DNA of 33,373 nucleotides from Chloroflexota bacterium (GTDB lineage Bacteria; Chloroflexota; Anaerolineae; Aggregatilineales; Phototrophicaceae): NCBI GenBank assembly GCA_026706395.1, contig JAPOYU010000130.1, positions 7,168 to 40,540 on the forward strand, in the 5' to 3' direction. Every line of letters begins with the position of its first letter. Positions within the stretch are counted from its first letter, which is position 1. This document shows positions 7,877-16,045 of the stretch, piece after piece. The notes beneath the pieces are model-generated. The model made no database searches and was not told the DNA's origin. It worked only from the letters and a program-made list of their open reading frames with translations. The position numbers and the translations under genes were made by a program.

Positions 7877-8048
7877 TGGTAAAAAATCCTGTGCAGAACT
7901 CGCTATACCCCGTAGGTCCCCGTAATTCACCACTCCCCCGGCCGCTCTTCCGACGAATGGACTAAATGGACTGCATTGGATATACAAAACACGCCGCGCC
8001 TGTCGTAGGATTGACGGCAGATCAATGGGGACGACGAGAGAGTGAAAC

Positions 8049-8954
8049 ATGGCCACCAACGGACACCAGCAGAACGGCAGCGAAAAAGGCACGGACAAGG
8101 TCAAGCGCGGCTTGGCCCAAATGCTCAAGGGCGGCGTTATCATGGATGTCGTCACCCCGGAGCATGCGCGAATCGCCGAGGACGCCGGCGCTGTCGCAGT
8201 CATGGCGCTGGAGCGCGTCCCGGCCGATATCCGCGTGGGTGGCGGCGTCGCGCGGATGTCCGATCCCGACATGATCGAAGGCATTATCAATGCCGTGTCC
8301 ATCCCCGTAATGGCCAAGGCGCGCATCGGCCACTTTGTCGAAGCGCAGATCCTGGAAGCGCTGGGCGTCGATTATATCGACGAAAGCGAAGTGCTGACGC
8401 CGGCTGATGAAGAACATCACATCAACAAGTGGAATTTCTCCGTGCCCTTCGTCTGCGGTTGCCGCAACCTGGGCGAAGCGCTGCGGCGCATCAACGAAGG
8501 CGCGGCGATGATGCGGACCAAAGGCGAAGCCGGCACCGGCGATGTCGTCGAAGCCGTCCGCCATGCCCGCGCCGTCAACAGCGAAATCCGCCGCGTCAGC
8601 TGCATGGACGATGATGAACTCTACACCTACGCCAAGGATATCCGCGCGCCCTACGACCTGGTGAAGGAAACGGCCGAGCTTGGACGCCTGCCGGTGGTGA
8701 ACTTTGCGGCGGGCGGCGTGGCCACCCCGGCCGATGCCGCGCTGATGATGCAGCTTGGCGTGGACGGCGTATTCGTCGGCAGCGGCATATTCAAAAGCGG
8801 CGAGCCGGCAAAGCGCGCCAACGCCATCGTGAAGGCCGTGACCCACTACACCGACGCCAAGATCCTGGCCGATGTCAGCCGCAACCTGGGCGAAGCCATG
8901 GTCGGCATCAACGTGACGCCCGACGAGGTCATCCTGGGCAAGCGCGGCTGGTAG
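8049..8954 (+). CDS. pdxS: Pyridoxal 5'-phosphate synthase subunit PdxS
   Basis: 301 residues, typical PdxS (Pdx1) length, a TIM-barrel enzyme that makes PLP from ribose 5-phosphate, glyceraldehyde 3-phosphate and ammonia. Key residues are in place: D33 (IMDVV), the Schiff-base lysine K90 (MAKARIGH) and K158 ([10 protein letters not shown]), plus the phosphate-binding region [14 protein letters not shown] and the VGSGIFKS loop. The partner glutaminase PdxT, which supplies ammonia, is not adjacent and not in the window. The gene stands alone between two repeat blocks. A TATACA at 7981-7986 is a possible -10. PLP made here could feed the PLP enzymes at 10036 and 13908, although that link is only by proximity. 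Confidence 0.97.
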   Translation: MATNGHQQNGSEKGTDKVKRGLAQMLKGGVIMDVVTPEHARIAEDAGAVAVMALERVPADIRVGGGVARMSDPDMIEGIINAVSIPVMAKARIGHFVEAQILEALGVDYIDESEVLTPADEEHHINKWNFSVPFVCGCRNLGEALRRINEGAAMMRTKGEAGTGDVVEAVRHARAVNSEIRRVSCMDDDELYTYAKDIRAPYDLVKETAELGRLPVVNFAAGGVATPADAALMMQLGVDGVFVGSGIFKSGEPAKRANAIVKAVTHYTDAKILADVSRNLGEAMVGINVTPDEVILGKRGW

Positions 8955-9076
8955 CCTTCGCTTCCAATCACATCTTCGGGCTTGGCGATTCACCCTGCCC
9001 ATCCTTCGCTCCCCAACCCCTGTATCGGGGAATGAGTCAGGGGAAATGAGTTCTAATCCCATCACTTCCGCTCAAC

Positions 9077-9254
9077 CCTAGCTCCCCTTCCCTCTTTATT
9101 GGATGCTCGCCAGACGTGGCTGTGTCTACGCGCCACTAGAGATGGCGAGAGGGGCCGGGGGAGGGGTAAAAAAGCGTGTCCCGCCCTAATACCAATCAAG
9201 CCCCATAGGCGCGATCCTTGCGAAACTCAACAAATTACTACGAAATCCGCAAAA
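9077..9254 (+). repeat. Composite repeat with doubly nested palindrome, tandem unit 1
   Basis: The unit begins CCTAGCTCCCCTTCCC and repeats with a 178-bp period at 9255. The outer G-rich palindrome contains a CTCGCCA...TGGCGAG stem, and that stem's loop in turn holds 24 extra bases (9113-9136) with a third hairpin: GTGGC (9116-9120), core TGTCTACGCG (9123-9132), closing GCCAC (9132-9136). It ends with a tail (CGATCCTTGCGAAACTCA...AAATCCGC) that also precedes the copy at 7399. Confidence 0.75.
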
Positions 9255-9395
9255 CCTAGCTCCCCTTCCCTGATTCATCGGATGCCCGCCAGACGTGGCT
9301 GTGTCTACGCGCCACTAGAGATGGCGAGAGGGGCCGGGGGATGGGGTAAAAAAGCGTGTCCCGCCCTAATACCAATCAAGCCCCATAGGGGTGGC
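9255..9395 (+). repeat. Composite repeat with doubly nested palindrome, tandem unit 2
   Basis: Same order as 9077-9254: outer palindrome, inner stem (CCCGCCA...TGGCGAG), and innermost 24-base hairpin at 9292-9315 with GTGGC, TGTCTACGCG and GCCAC. The spacer GTGTCCCGCCCTAATACCAA and the end AGCCCCATAGG are shared with unit 1. Confidence 0.75.
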
Positions 9396-9490
9396 CCGCT
9401 GCCTCCCTCCGCTTTACGAATGATTTTCGCTGCGCATCCCGGCGGCTCGCCCGTCTCTGCGCTGAATTCAATTAGTTTGTATTTTCCAAT

Positions 9491-9510
9491 ACGAGAACAT
9501 TTGTTCTCGT
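9491..9510. promoter_or_regulatory. LexA-type (Cheo-box-like) operator
   Basis: ACGAGAAC (9491-9498), ATTT, GTTCTCGT (9503-9510) is a perfect inverted repeat containing GAAC-N4-GTTC, the SOS-box pattern of Gram-positive and Chloroflexota LexA proteins. It lies just upstream of an extended -10 at 9527-9535, where bound LexA would block polymerase. No recognisable SOS gene follows. Confidence 0.6.
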
Positions 9511-9526
9511 TTGCCAACCGACTTTC

Positions 9527-9535
9527 TGCTACACT
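9527..9535 (+). promoter_or_regulatory. TG-extended -10 promoter candidate next to the LexA-type box
   Basis: TGCTACACT fits the extended -10 pattern seen before other genes here. A start site about 7 bases downstream falls at 9542, on an ATG, so any message would be leaderless. The ORF from that ATG (to 10027) has no family resemblance and is probably not a conserved gene. Confidence 0.4.
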
Positions 9536-9706
9536 GCCATTATGAATGCCAAATCGCCCGTCCAGCATCCAACCCGAAAACATGATGATCCCAACCCAAA
9601 CACAACTTTCAACGCGCAAAATCCGCAGTTTCAGCCCGAAAATGCCCCTGTATCTATACTGTATCGATATAGAATGGGAAGTAAGTTATATATTAATAAT
9701 ATGAAG

Positions 9707-9787
9707 ATGTCCTCTATATGTCCTTTATGTATACTCTTGTGGTCCTTTATGCACCTTTTTGCGTCGTTTTGCATCTTTTTGCGTCGG
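9707..9787 (+). repeat. A+T-rich minisatellite-like region
   Basis: Two 11-bp units (ATGTCCTCTAT, ATGTCCTTTAT) at 9707-9728, a related GGTCCTTTAT at 9741-9750, then a 20-bp unit CTTTTTGCGTCGTTTTGCAT at 9755-9774 restarting at 9775. Base composition is clearly lower in G+C than the surrounding genes. Apart from this, the LexA-type box and the repeats, I see nothing assignable in 8955-10035. Confidence 0.55.
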
Positions 9788-10035
9788 AGTGACAAGACCT
9801 TGACAGGACACAAACAATGGCAAAACATCTCCAACTGCGCTCCCGTCAAGAGGCGACAGCGGACTCAGATGGCCAGATGGCCAAAAAAATATTTCCGCAA
9901 CAGCCGGCGTCCGCTCATGCGCCACACTGAACCCGACCGCAGCATTCGCAGCCCGGCCGGCAATTGCGTTATTTGCCGTATACGTTTGCATCGGGTATTC
10001 TCGCTCGATATCGCCATTTGGAAATGAGACGAGAC

Positions 10036-11088
10036 ATGTCATTCAAGACCGTGCACGACCTGGAGACGCCCAGCGTCCTCATCGATCTGGACAAGATGGA
10101 GCGCAATATCGCCGTCATGCAAGGGCGCTGCGATGAACTGGGCATCCAGTTCCGGCCCCATATCAAGACGCACAAGATACCAGATATCGCCCGCCGTCAA
10201 ATCGAGGCCGGCGCGGTCGGCATCGCCTGCCAGAAAGTCAGCGAGGCCGAGGTATTCGCCGCGGCCGGCTTCAAGGACATCCAGATTCCTTACAACATCC
10301 TGGGCGCGCGCAAAACACGACGCCTGGCTGAAATGGCGAAGCAAGCCGATGTGACCGTGACCGTCGACAGCAAGACGGTGATCGATGGCATCGCCGAAGC
10401 AGCCCAGGAAGCCGGCTCTACGATCAAAATGATGGTCGAACTCGTTTCCCTGGGCCAGCGGACGGGAACCACGCCGGCCGATGCCCTGGCACTGGCGCGC
10501 CGTATCGCAGCGACGGACAACCTGCGCTTCGCCGGACTGATGATCTATCCCTCTGACGCGGCGATTCGACCGCGCCTTCTCGAGACGCTCAAGTTGCTTG
10601 AGTCGGCCGGCATCGCCGTTGAGACAGTCAGCGGCGGCGGCAGCGGCGCCATCAGCGATGCCCGCTTGCTCCCCGAACTCACCGAGCTGCGGGTGGGCAC
10701 CTGTATCTTCTGGGATTGGAATTGTGTCGCTGCCGAATACACCGGCTTCGACCAATGCGCCATGCAAGTTCGCGCGACCGTGGTCAGCGCCAACGAGCCC
10801 AGCCGCGTCATTCTCGATAGCGGCAGCAAGGCAATCCACTCGGAAACCCTCGATGGGCAATACGGCTATATCGTTGAGTATCCAGACGCGCGACTGCGCA
10901 AGGTCAACGAGGAGCACGGCTATATCGACTGCAGCGCCTGCCCTCGCCCGCCTTCAGTAGGCGAAATTGTGCACATTATACCGGTGCATACATGCGTAGT
11001 GACCAACCTTCACAATCAACTCTACGGCGTACGCGGCGATGAAATCGAGATCGTCTGGGATGTGGCCGCCCGCGGAATGGTCTGGTAA
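10036..11088 (+). CDS. D-threonine aldolase / D-serine dehydratase family PLP enzyme
   Basis: 350 residues of the fold-type III (alanine-racemase-like) DSD1/DTA family. The N-terminal barrel carries LETPSVLIDLDKMERNI and the PLP lysine in RPHIKTHK (K44). The C-terminal beta domain has the divalent-metal ligands H318 and C320 in IIPVHTC. Relatives split D-threonine or D-beta-hydroxy amino acids to glycine and an aldehyde, or dehydrate D-serine or hydroxyaspartate; which one applies here is not decidable. I start at MSFKTVHD (10036), after GAGACGAG; the frame extends upstream to 9964 without homology. An M19 dipeptidase gene follows 17 bp later with its own ribosome site, so the pair probably forms an operon for D-amino-acid use. 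Confidence 0.9.
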   Translation: MSFKTVHDLETPSVLIDLDKMERNIAVMQGRCDELGIQFRPHIKTHKIPDIARRQIEAGAVGIACQKVSEAEVFAAAGFKDIQIPYNILGARKTRRLAEMAKQADVTVTVDSKTVIDGIAEAAQEAGSTIKMMVELVSLGQRTGTTPADALALARRIAATDNLRFAGLMIYPSDAAIRPRLLETLKLLESAGIAVETVSGGGSGAISDARLLPELTELRVGTCIFWDWNCVAAEYTGFDQCAMQVRATVVSANEPSRVILDSGSKAIHSETLDGQYGYIVEYPDARLRKVNEEHGYIDCSACPRPPSVGEIVHIIPVHTCVVTNLHNQLYGVRGDEIEIVWDVAARGMVW

Positions 11089-11105
11089 ATGGAAGGACAG
11101 CTAGA

Positions 11106-12182
11106 ATGCTGACTATTGACGCGCACCTGGACCTGTCCTGGAATGCCCTGCAATGGAACCGGGATCTGCTCGAATCCGTCTACACCATTCGGGCTAAAGA
11201 AGGTCGCCTTGCTGGCAAGGGTCGGGCGCAGAACACCGTTTGCCTGCCCGAGATGCGGCAGGGCCGGGTCGCCGTCAGCTTCGCCACCATGCTGGCCCGC
11301 TCCACCGGCCACAACGCGGCGCATATCGACTACGGATCGCAAGCGCAGGCTTACGGCACAGCGCAAGGTCAGCTCGCCTACTATCGCGCACTCGAGGCGG
11401 ACGGTCACGTCAAGATTCTCGAAGACGCTTCCAGCTTGCGCGGCCACATCGAGGAATGGGAGCGCTGGGAGGACGAAGGCGCAAGCCTGGAGGCCTCTCC
11501 GCCGCTAGGCTTCGTCATCAGCATGGAAGGCGCGGACCCGATACGCGAACCGGCGCAGCTCGAAGCCTGGTGGGCGGCCGGCTTGCGCTTGCTCGGCCCG
11601 ACGCATTATGGCCCCGGACGCTACGCCGGCGGCACCGGCACAGAACTCGGGCTCACCGACTTGGGCAAGCCCCTGTTGCAGGAGATGACGCGCCTGGGCA
11701 TGCTGCTCGATCTCACCCACCTCTCCGACGAAGCCTTTTGGGAAGCGGTCGCGATATACGACGGTCCGGTCCTGGCCAGCCACAACAACTGCCGGGCGCT
11801 CGTGCCACATCAACGTCAATTCAGCGATGAGCAGCTCAAGCTCATCATCGAGCGAGACGGCGTTGTCGGCGCGGCCTTTGATATCTGGATGCTCCAGCCG
11901 GGCTTCATCAAAGGGGGGAGCAACGAAGGCGTTTTCATCGAGCACGTCATTGATCACATCGACCACATCTGCCAACTCGCCGGGGATAGTCGGCACGCCG
12001 CCATAGGCACTGACTTGGATGGCGGATTCGGGCGCGACCAATCGCCCTGCGATCTGGATACAATAGCCGATTTGCAGCAAGTGCCCGGAAAGCTGGCGGC
12101 GCGTGGCTACGAGGAACTCGACATCAAGAACATCATGTACGCCAACTGGCTGCGCCTGCTCTATGCCGCCTGGGGAGATTAA
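11106..12182 (+). CDS. Membrane-dipeptidase family (peptidase M19) hydrolase
   Basis: 358 residues, complete for family M19, a binuclear-zinc TIM-barrel related to amidohydrolases. Metal ligands fit the family: H7 and D9 (IDAHLDLSW), E141 (ISMEGAD), H205 (LTHLSDEAF) and H226 (ASHNNCR), with the late IGTDLDGGFG motif. No signal peptide, so it is cytoplasmic. Members cleave dipeptides, and several bacterial ones prefer a D-residue at the C-terminus. Placement 17 bp behind a D-amino-acid PLP enzyme supports release of D-amino acids that the neighbour then degrades (inference). GGAAGGA precedes the ATG. It is convergent with the aldolase gene 25 bp away. Confidence 0.92.
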   Translation: MLTIDAHLDLSWNALQWNRDLLESVYTIRAKEGRLAGKGRAQNTVCLPEMRQGRVAVSFATMLARSTGHNAAHIDYGSQAQAYGTAQGQLAYYRALEADGHVKILEDASSLRGHIEEWERWEDEGASLEASPPLGFVISMEGADPIREPAQLEAWWAAGLRLLGPTHYGPGRYAGGTGTELGLTDLGKPLLQEMTRLGMLLDLTHLSDEAFWEAVAIYDGPVLASHNNCRALVPHQRQFSDEQLKLIIERDGVVGAAFDIWMLQPGFIKGGSNEGVFIEHVIDHIDHICQLAGDSRHAAIGTDLDGGFGRDQSPCDLDTIADLQQVPGKLAARGYEELDIKNIMYANWLRLLYAAWGD

Positions 12183-12207
12183 GCCGGCGCAGAGGAAGCT
12201 CGAGCGA

Positions 12208-12993
12208 TTACCTCCCGCCGGACAGCATGTCGTCGAGCTCGGCGCTGGCGCGCTGCAAGACATCTTTCAGCGCGAAGTCGCCGCCGTGGGGAACCATCAG
12301 CGAGCCCTGCCGGCGATAACGGTCGACCTCGTCGATGGACGATGCCGTCCGCGCCCAGACCACCCCCTGCTTATCCGCCGCCGCCGCCACCTGCGCCACA
12401 GCATCGTCGATCGTCATGCCGATTTCCGGATACGCAGCGAGCCGCAGGCCCAAGTCGCCCGGCCCCACGAACAGCGCGTCAATGCCCGGCACGGCGGCGA
12501 TCCCTTCGGCATTGGCGACCGCTTCCGGCGTTTCGATCTGCGCGACGATGAAGGTTTCGCGATTGGCGTCTTCGATATAGCTGCTATCGGCTATCCAGGC
12601 GTCGCCGCCGAAATTTGAGTCCAGGCCTGCGCCGTCGAGTCCGCGGTTGCCAAGCGGTGGATACTTGGTCGCGGCGACGATCGCGCGGGCCATCGCCGCG
12701 TCTTCGACAAAAGGAATCATCAGCCCGGTCGCGCCATCTTCCAGGTAGCGATACAGCCGCGTCCGCTGGACGGTTGGCGGGCGAACCAGGCAGTCAATGT
12801 CGTAAAGCTGGCAGAGGGCCAGCAAATGCTGGACCTCGCGATTGTCGAAATTGCGATGTTCCAGGTCGAGCCAGATGCCGTCATAGTTGTAATGCGCGGC
12901 GTAGCGAATGAAGAAGGGCAATACATGCCCCATAGAGCAGAAGCGAGCGAACTGCTCAGCTCGCCATTTCGCCAGAACTTTGCTGTTTCGCAT
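12208..12993 (-). CDS. HpcH/HpaI family aldolase
   Basis: 261 residues of the class II pyruvate-type aldolase family (HpaI, GarL, citrate-lyase beta relatives). Motifs in order: DLEHR with H46, CLVRPP with R71 (pyruvate carboxylate binding), GATGLMIPFVED, metal ligands E154 (QIETPEAVANAE) and D180 (ALFVGPGDLG). Such enzymes reversibly split 4-hydroxy-2-oxo acids into pyruvate (or oxaloacetate/glyoxylate-like donors) and an aldehyde. It is the last gene of the leftward cluster containing a sugar ABC importer, an aminotransferase and an SDR, which suits a catabolic end step. GGAGAG lies 9 bases before the ATG. The natural substrate is unknown. Confidence 0.92.
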   Translation of the reverse strand: MRNSKVLAKWRAEQFARFCSMGHVLPFFIRYAAHYNYDGIWLDLEHRNFDNREVQHLLALCQLYDIDCLVRPPTVQRTRLYRYLEDGATGLMIPFVEDAAMARAIVAATKYPPLGNRGLDGAGLDSNFGGDAWIADSSYIEDANRETFIVAQIETPEAVANAEGIAAVPGIDALFVGPGDLGLRLAAYPEIGMTIDDAVAQVAAAADKQGVVWARTASSIDEVDRYRRQGSLMVPHGGDFALKDVLQRASAELDDMLSGGR

Positions 12994-13080
12994 GGTTGCT
13001 TTCTCTCCGTTTACGCGACACGTTTTGCCAGCGCGCCGACATCAAGAGCGCGGGGCAGGCTAACATGGACAAAGCCAGAT

Positions 13081-13839
13081 TCAGGCGTCTTTATGCAAGT
13101 AACCGCCATCAACGCGCAGAATCGTCCCCGTGATATAGTCAGCATCTTGCGACGCGAGAAAGGCAGCCGCTTTGCCGATGTCAGCGGGTGTGCCCAGGCG
13201 CCCCCAAGGCAGCATCTTCCCCTGTTCTTCCAGAACCGCTGCGCCAAAGGCTTCATGCTCGCCCGGCGTATCAATCCAGCCCGGCTCGATGATGTTGACG
13301 TTTATCTTGTGCGGCACCAATTCGCGGGCGATCGACTTCGCCATGTGATTCAGCCCGGCCTTGGCCGCGTTGTAGGCGATCGCATTCTGATAAGGCATTT
13401 CGGCATGAATGCTGGAGATGAACACCATTTTGCCGCCTTGGCCTCGGTCGACCATGTGCCGGGCGACAAGCTGGCTCATGTTGAAGCCCGAGATCAACGT
13501 GCCTTGGATGACACGCTCAAACACATCAGGTTCAACGTCCAGCAGGCCAAGCCGATTGGTGAAGGCCGGGTTGCTCACCAGGATATCGATAACGCCCGCC
13601 TTGTCGATCACACGCCGAAGCAGGGACTCGCAGCCCGCGCGACTGAATACATCCGCTTCCAGCGCGAGCGCATCGCCGCCAGCCGCATTGATTTCAGCCA
13701 CCGTCGCTGCCAGATCCGGGCTGCCCGGCCGGTCGTTGACGACCACTCTAGCGCCACGGCGCGCCAATTCCAGCGCACAGCCTTTGCCGATGCCGCGCCC
13801 GCCTCCGGTGACAAGCGCCGTCTTTCCTGCCAGGCTCAT
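13081..13839 (-). CDS. Short-chain dehydrogenase/reductase (SDR)
   Basis: 252 residues, a classical SDR: cofactor motif TGGGRGIG (11-18), LVSNPA in place of the usual NNAG, catalytic S143 (ISSIH), Y156 and K160 (YNAAK), and the C-terminal DYITGTILRVDGGY. It oxidises or reduces an alcohol/ketone with NAD(P). D36 after the second beta strand (VVVNDRP) suggests NAD preference. I start at ATG 13839, seven bases after GGAGT; a TTG two codons earlier is less likely. The gene sits between the aminotransferase (68 bp upstream) and the aldolase (87 bp downstream), consistent with an oxidation step in the same pathway. Confidence 0.92.
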   Translation of the reverse strand: MSLAGKTALVTGGGRGIGKGCALELARRGARVVVNDRPGSPDLAATVAEINAAGGDALALEADVFSRAGCESLLRRVIDKAGVIDILVSNPAFTNRLGLLDVEPDVFERVIQGTLISGFNMSQLVARHMVDRGQGGKMVFISSIHAEMPYQNAIAYNAAKAGLNHMAKSIARELVPHKINVNIIEPGWIDTPGEHEAFGAAVLEEQGKMLPWGRLGTPADIGKAAAFLASQDADYITGTILRVDGGYLHKDA

Positions 13840-13907
13840 TAGCAAGACTCCTAAGCAAAACCCGGTTAACTGTATCGGCAGCCAGGACGCGGCATACCGA
13901 TTCCTAC

Positions 13908-15065
13908 CTACTCCAGCAGTGGACGCATCTGCCGCAAGGCCCGTTCCAGCAGCGGCAACTCGGCCGCGTAACAGAGCCGCAGATAGCCTTCGCCTTGCGG
14001 GCCGAAGGCGGCGCCGGGCGCCAAGCCAACACCGCAGTCCAGCAGCACTTTTTGGGCAAAGCTATAGCTGTCCGTCACGCCATCAACGGCGAAGAAGGCG
14101 TAGAAGGCCGCCTTTGGCAGGGCAAAGCGGACGCGCGGCAGTTCAGCGAATCTGCGCGCGACGAGATCCCGCGCGGCTTGATAGCGCCGCCCCGCGTCAG
14201 CCACGAAAGCTTCCCCTTCCCGCAAAGCGGTGATGCCGGCGATTTGCGTCGGCGCGAATATGCAGGAGAAGTTGAATTCGCTCACCGCCGCCAGCGTATC
14301 TATCAACGAAGCCGGCGCGGTCAGCCAGCCCAGACGCCAGCCCGTCATCGCCCAGGATTTCGAGAAGCTATTAACGATCAGGTATTTATCATCATCGGTG
14401 ACTTTATCGGCGAAGCTCGGGGCGCAATCGCGATCGTAAACGACCCGATTGTAAACCTCGTCGGCGATCAGCCAGATGTCGCGTTCGCGGCAGAAATCGA
14501 TGATCTGCTGCTGCTCGTCGTCTTCCAGCATCCAGCCGGTGGGATTGTTGGGCGAATTGATGAGCAACGCGCCGGTATGCGGCGGGCAGGCGGCAAAGAG
14601 TTCGTCAAGATCAAGCGTCCAGGCGCCATCGCGGGGCCGAATGGAGACGCGTATGATATCGCCGCCCAGGATGCCAGCGGCGGCGGGCAAATTGGGCCAG
14701 ACCGGCGATGGCACCAGGACCGCCCGGCTATCGGCGACGATGCACTGCAGCGCAACGGCAAGCGCTGTCATCCCCGATGGCGTCACAGCAATGTTGTCCA
14801 CGGTGAGGCTCGTGCCGTAAAGTCCGTTGCTGTACTCGGCAAGCGCCGCGCGCAGCTCGATGATGCCGAGGTTTGGCTGGTAGAAGGTCTGCCCTTCGTC
14901 GATGGCGTCCTTGGCGGCTTGGCGGATGAATTCGGGGGTCGGTTTGTCCGGCTCGCCGAACCAGAGCGGAATGACATCTCCCCGGTCCATGGCGGTATCG
15001 GCCAGCTTGCGAATCAAGCTGGGCTGCAGCGCGCGCACCGCTGGGCGCCCGGGCTGTATCGTCAT
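13908..15065 (-). CDS. Class I/II PLP-dependent aminotransferase
   Basis: 385 residues with the fold-type I aminotransferase set: LWFGEPDKPTP near the N-terminus, SPNNPTGW (N174), ADEVYNR (D202, Y205), the PLP lysine K236 in SFSKSWAMTGWRLGW, and a substrate-carboxylate arginine in GYLRLCYA. It resembles aspartate-aminotransferase-like enzymes of broad specificity. The start at 15065 (MTIQPGRPAV) follows the permease stop codon by only 5 bp, so it is translationally linked to the sugar importer; a much longer open frame to 15362 only reads the antisense of a permease frame. The context suggests transamination of an imported compound or its keto product. Donor and acceptor are not predictable. 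Confidence 0.92.
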   Translation of the reverse strand: MTIQPGRPAVRALQPSLIRKLADTAMDRGDVIPLWFGEPDKPTPEFIRQAAKDAIDEGQTFYQPNLGIIELRAALAEYSNGLYGTSLTVDNIAVTPSGMTALAVALQCIVADSRAVLVPSPVWPNLPAAAGILGGDIIRVSIRPRDGAWTLDLDELFAACPPHTGALLINSPNNPTGWMLEDDEQQQIIDFCRERDIWLIADEVYNRVVYDRDCAPSFADKVTDDDKYLIVNSFSKSWAMTGWRLGWLTAPASLIDTLAAVSEFNFSCIFAPTQIAGITALREGEAFVADAGRRYQAARDLVARRFAELPRVRFALPKAAFYAFFAVDGVTDSYSFAQKVLLDCGVGLAPGAAFGPQGEGYLRLCYAAELPLLERALRQMRPLLE

Positions 15066-15070
15066 GAAGG

Positions 15071-16045
15071 CTAGTCCCCTTCCTGTTTGTAGAGCGCCAC
15101 CGCCACGACGATGATGAGCCCTTGAATAAGCCCCTGTATAAACTGATTGACGCCCAGCATAACCAGCAGGTTGGCGGTGATGCCGAGCAGCAGCACGCCG
15201 CCGAGCGTCCCGATCACAGTGCCGCGGCCGCCGAAAAGGCTCGTCCCGCCGATGATGACCGCAGTGATCGTTTGCAGCTCGATGCCATCGCCGATGGCCG
15301 GATCGCCAACGCCCATGCGCGAAAGCCAGAGCAAACCGGTCACGGAAGCGGTCAAGCTGCACAAGACATAAACGCCATAACGCACCGCTTTGATTGGCAC
15401 GCCGGAGAGGCGCGCGACTTCGATATTGCCGCCGATCGCGTAAAGATACTTGCCGAAAGCGGTATAGCGCAGCATGAGCGCCGTCAGCACAAGCAGCAGA
15501 CCGAACATGATGGCGATGATCGGCACCGGTCCAATTTTCTGGACATAGAACATGATGAATGGCCTGCTCGCAGAACCCACGGGCGATGTTGAAATGCTGA
15601 GACTGATGCCGCGCAGAATGCCCAGTGACGCCAGCGTAACGATGAAGGGCGCGATCTTCACTTCATTGACGAGGAAGCCGTGAACCAGGCCGACCACCAG
15701 TCCCAGCCCCAAGGTCGCAGCGATGGCCGCGCCCTGATTACTCGTTTCACCATCCATTACAATGGCCGAAACAAGAATAGACAACTTCACCAGCGAGCCG
15801 ACGGAAAGGTCAATACCGGCGGTTAAGATAACGAGCATCTGGCCCAAGGCGACGATGCCCAGGAAGGCGGCCTGACGGGCGACATTGGTAAGGTTGCGCA
15901 CGGTCAAAAAGCGCTCTGACTGCGTGGCGCCAATGATGAAGAGCAAGATAATGAAACCATATACTGCGAAGATCGGCCCGTAGCGCCGCAAGAATAGGCG
16001 TTGGGAATCGGTCAAGCCACCGGGCAACCGCGCAGAGATGTTCAT
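15071..16045 (-). CDS. Sugar ABC transporter permease (RbsC type), second permease of the cluster
   Basis: 324 residues, a BPD_transp_2 family inner-membrane protein with many hydrophobic helices. Typical RbsC-family stretches are VARQAAFLGIVALGQMLVIL, AGIDLSVGSLVKL, and the late IIGGTSLFGGRGTVIGTLGG. It forms the channel of a class II sugar importer with the other permease (18874). Its ATG overlaps the ATPase stop codon by 4 bp (ATGA, 16042-16045). The aminotransferase starts 5 bp downstream. Substrates of this class include ribose, xylose, inositol, AI-2 and other polyols; none can be fixed here. Confidence 0.93.
   Translation of the reverse strand: MNISARLPGGLTDSQRLFLRRYGPIFAVYGFIILLFIIGATQSERFLTVRNLTNVARQAAFLGIVALGQMLVILTAGIDLSVGSLVKLSILVSAIVMDGETSNQGAAIAATLGLGLVVGLVHGFLVNEVKIAPFIVTLASLGILRGISLSISTSPVGSASRPFIMFYVQKIGPVPIIAIMFGLLLVLTALMLRYTAFGKYLYAIGGNIEVARLSGVPIKAVRYGVYVLCSLTASVTGLLWLSRMGVGDPAIGDGIELQTITAVIIGGTSLFGGRGTVIGTLGGVLLLGITANLLVMLGVNQFIQGLIQGLIIVVAVALYKQEGD

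Noticed and set aside
9077..9395. Possible CRISPR array from the tandem repeats
   Set aside because: Only two units with a 178-bp period, internal palindromes and shared spacers; no cas genes.
9542..10027. 161-residue plus-strand ORF behind the LexA-type box
   Set aside because: It runs through A+T-rich minisatellite DNA, has no recognisable domain and shows composition unlike the neighbouring genes. Kept only as part of the orphan-promoter finding.
13995..15074. 359-residue plus-strand frame
   Set aside because: Antisense of the aminotransferase, whose PLP-site motifs are complete; no motif on this strand.
15066..15362. N-terminal extension of the aminotransferase frame
   Set aside because: It reads the permease gene in another frame, is Arg/His-rich and non-homologous; the ATG at 15065 is 5 bp after the permease stop.
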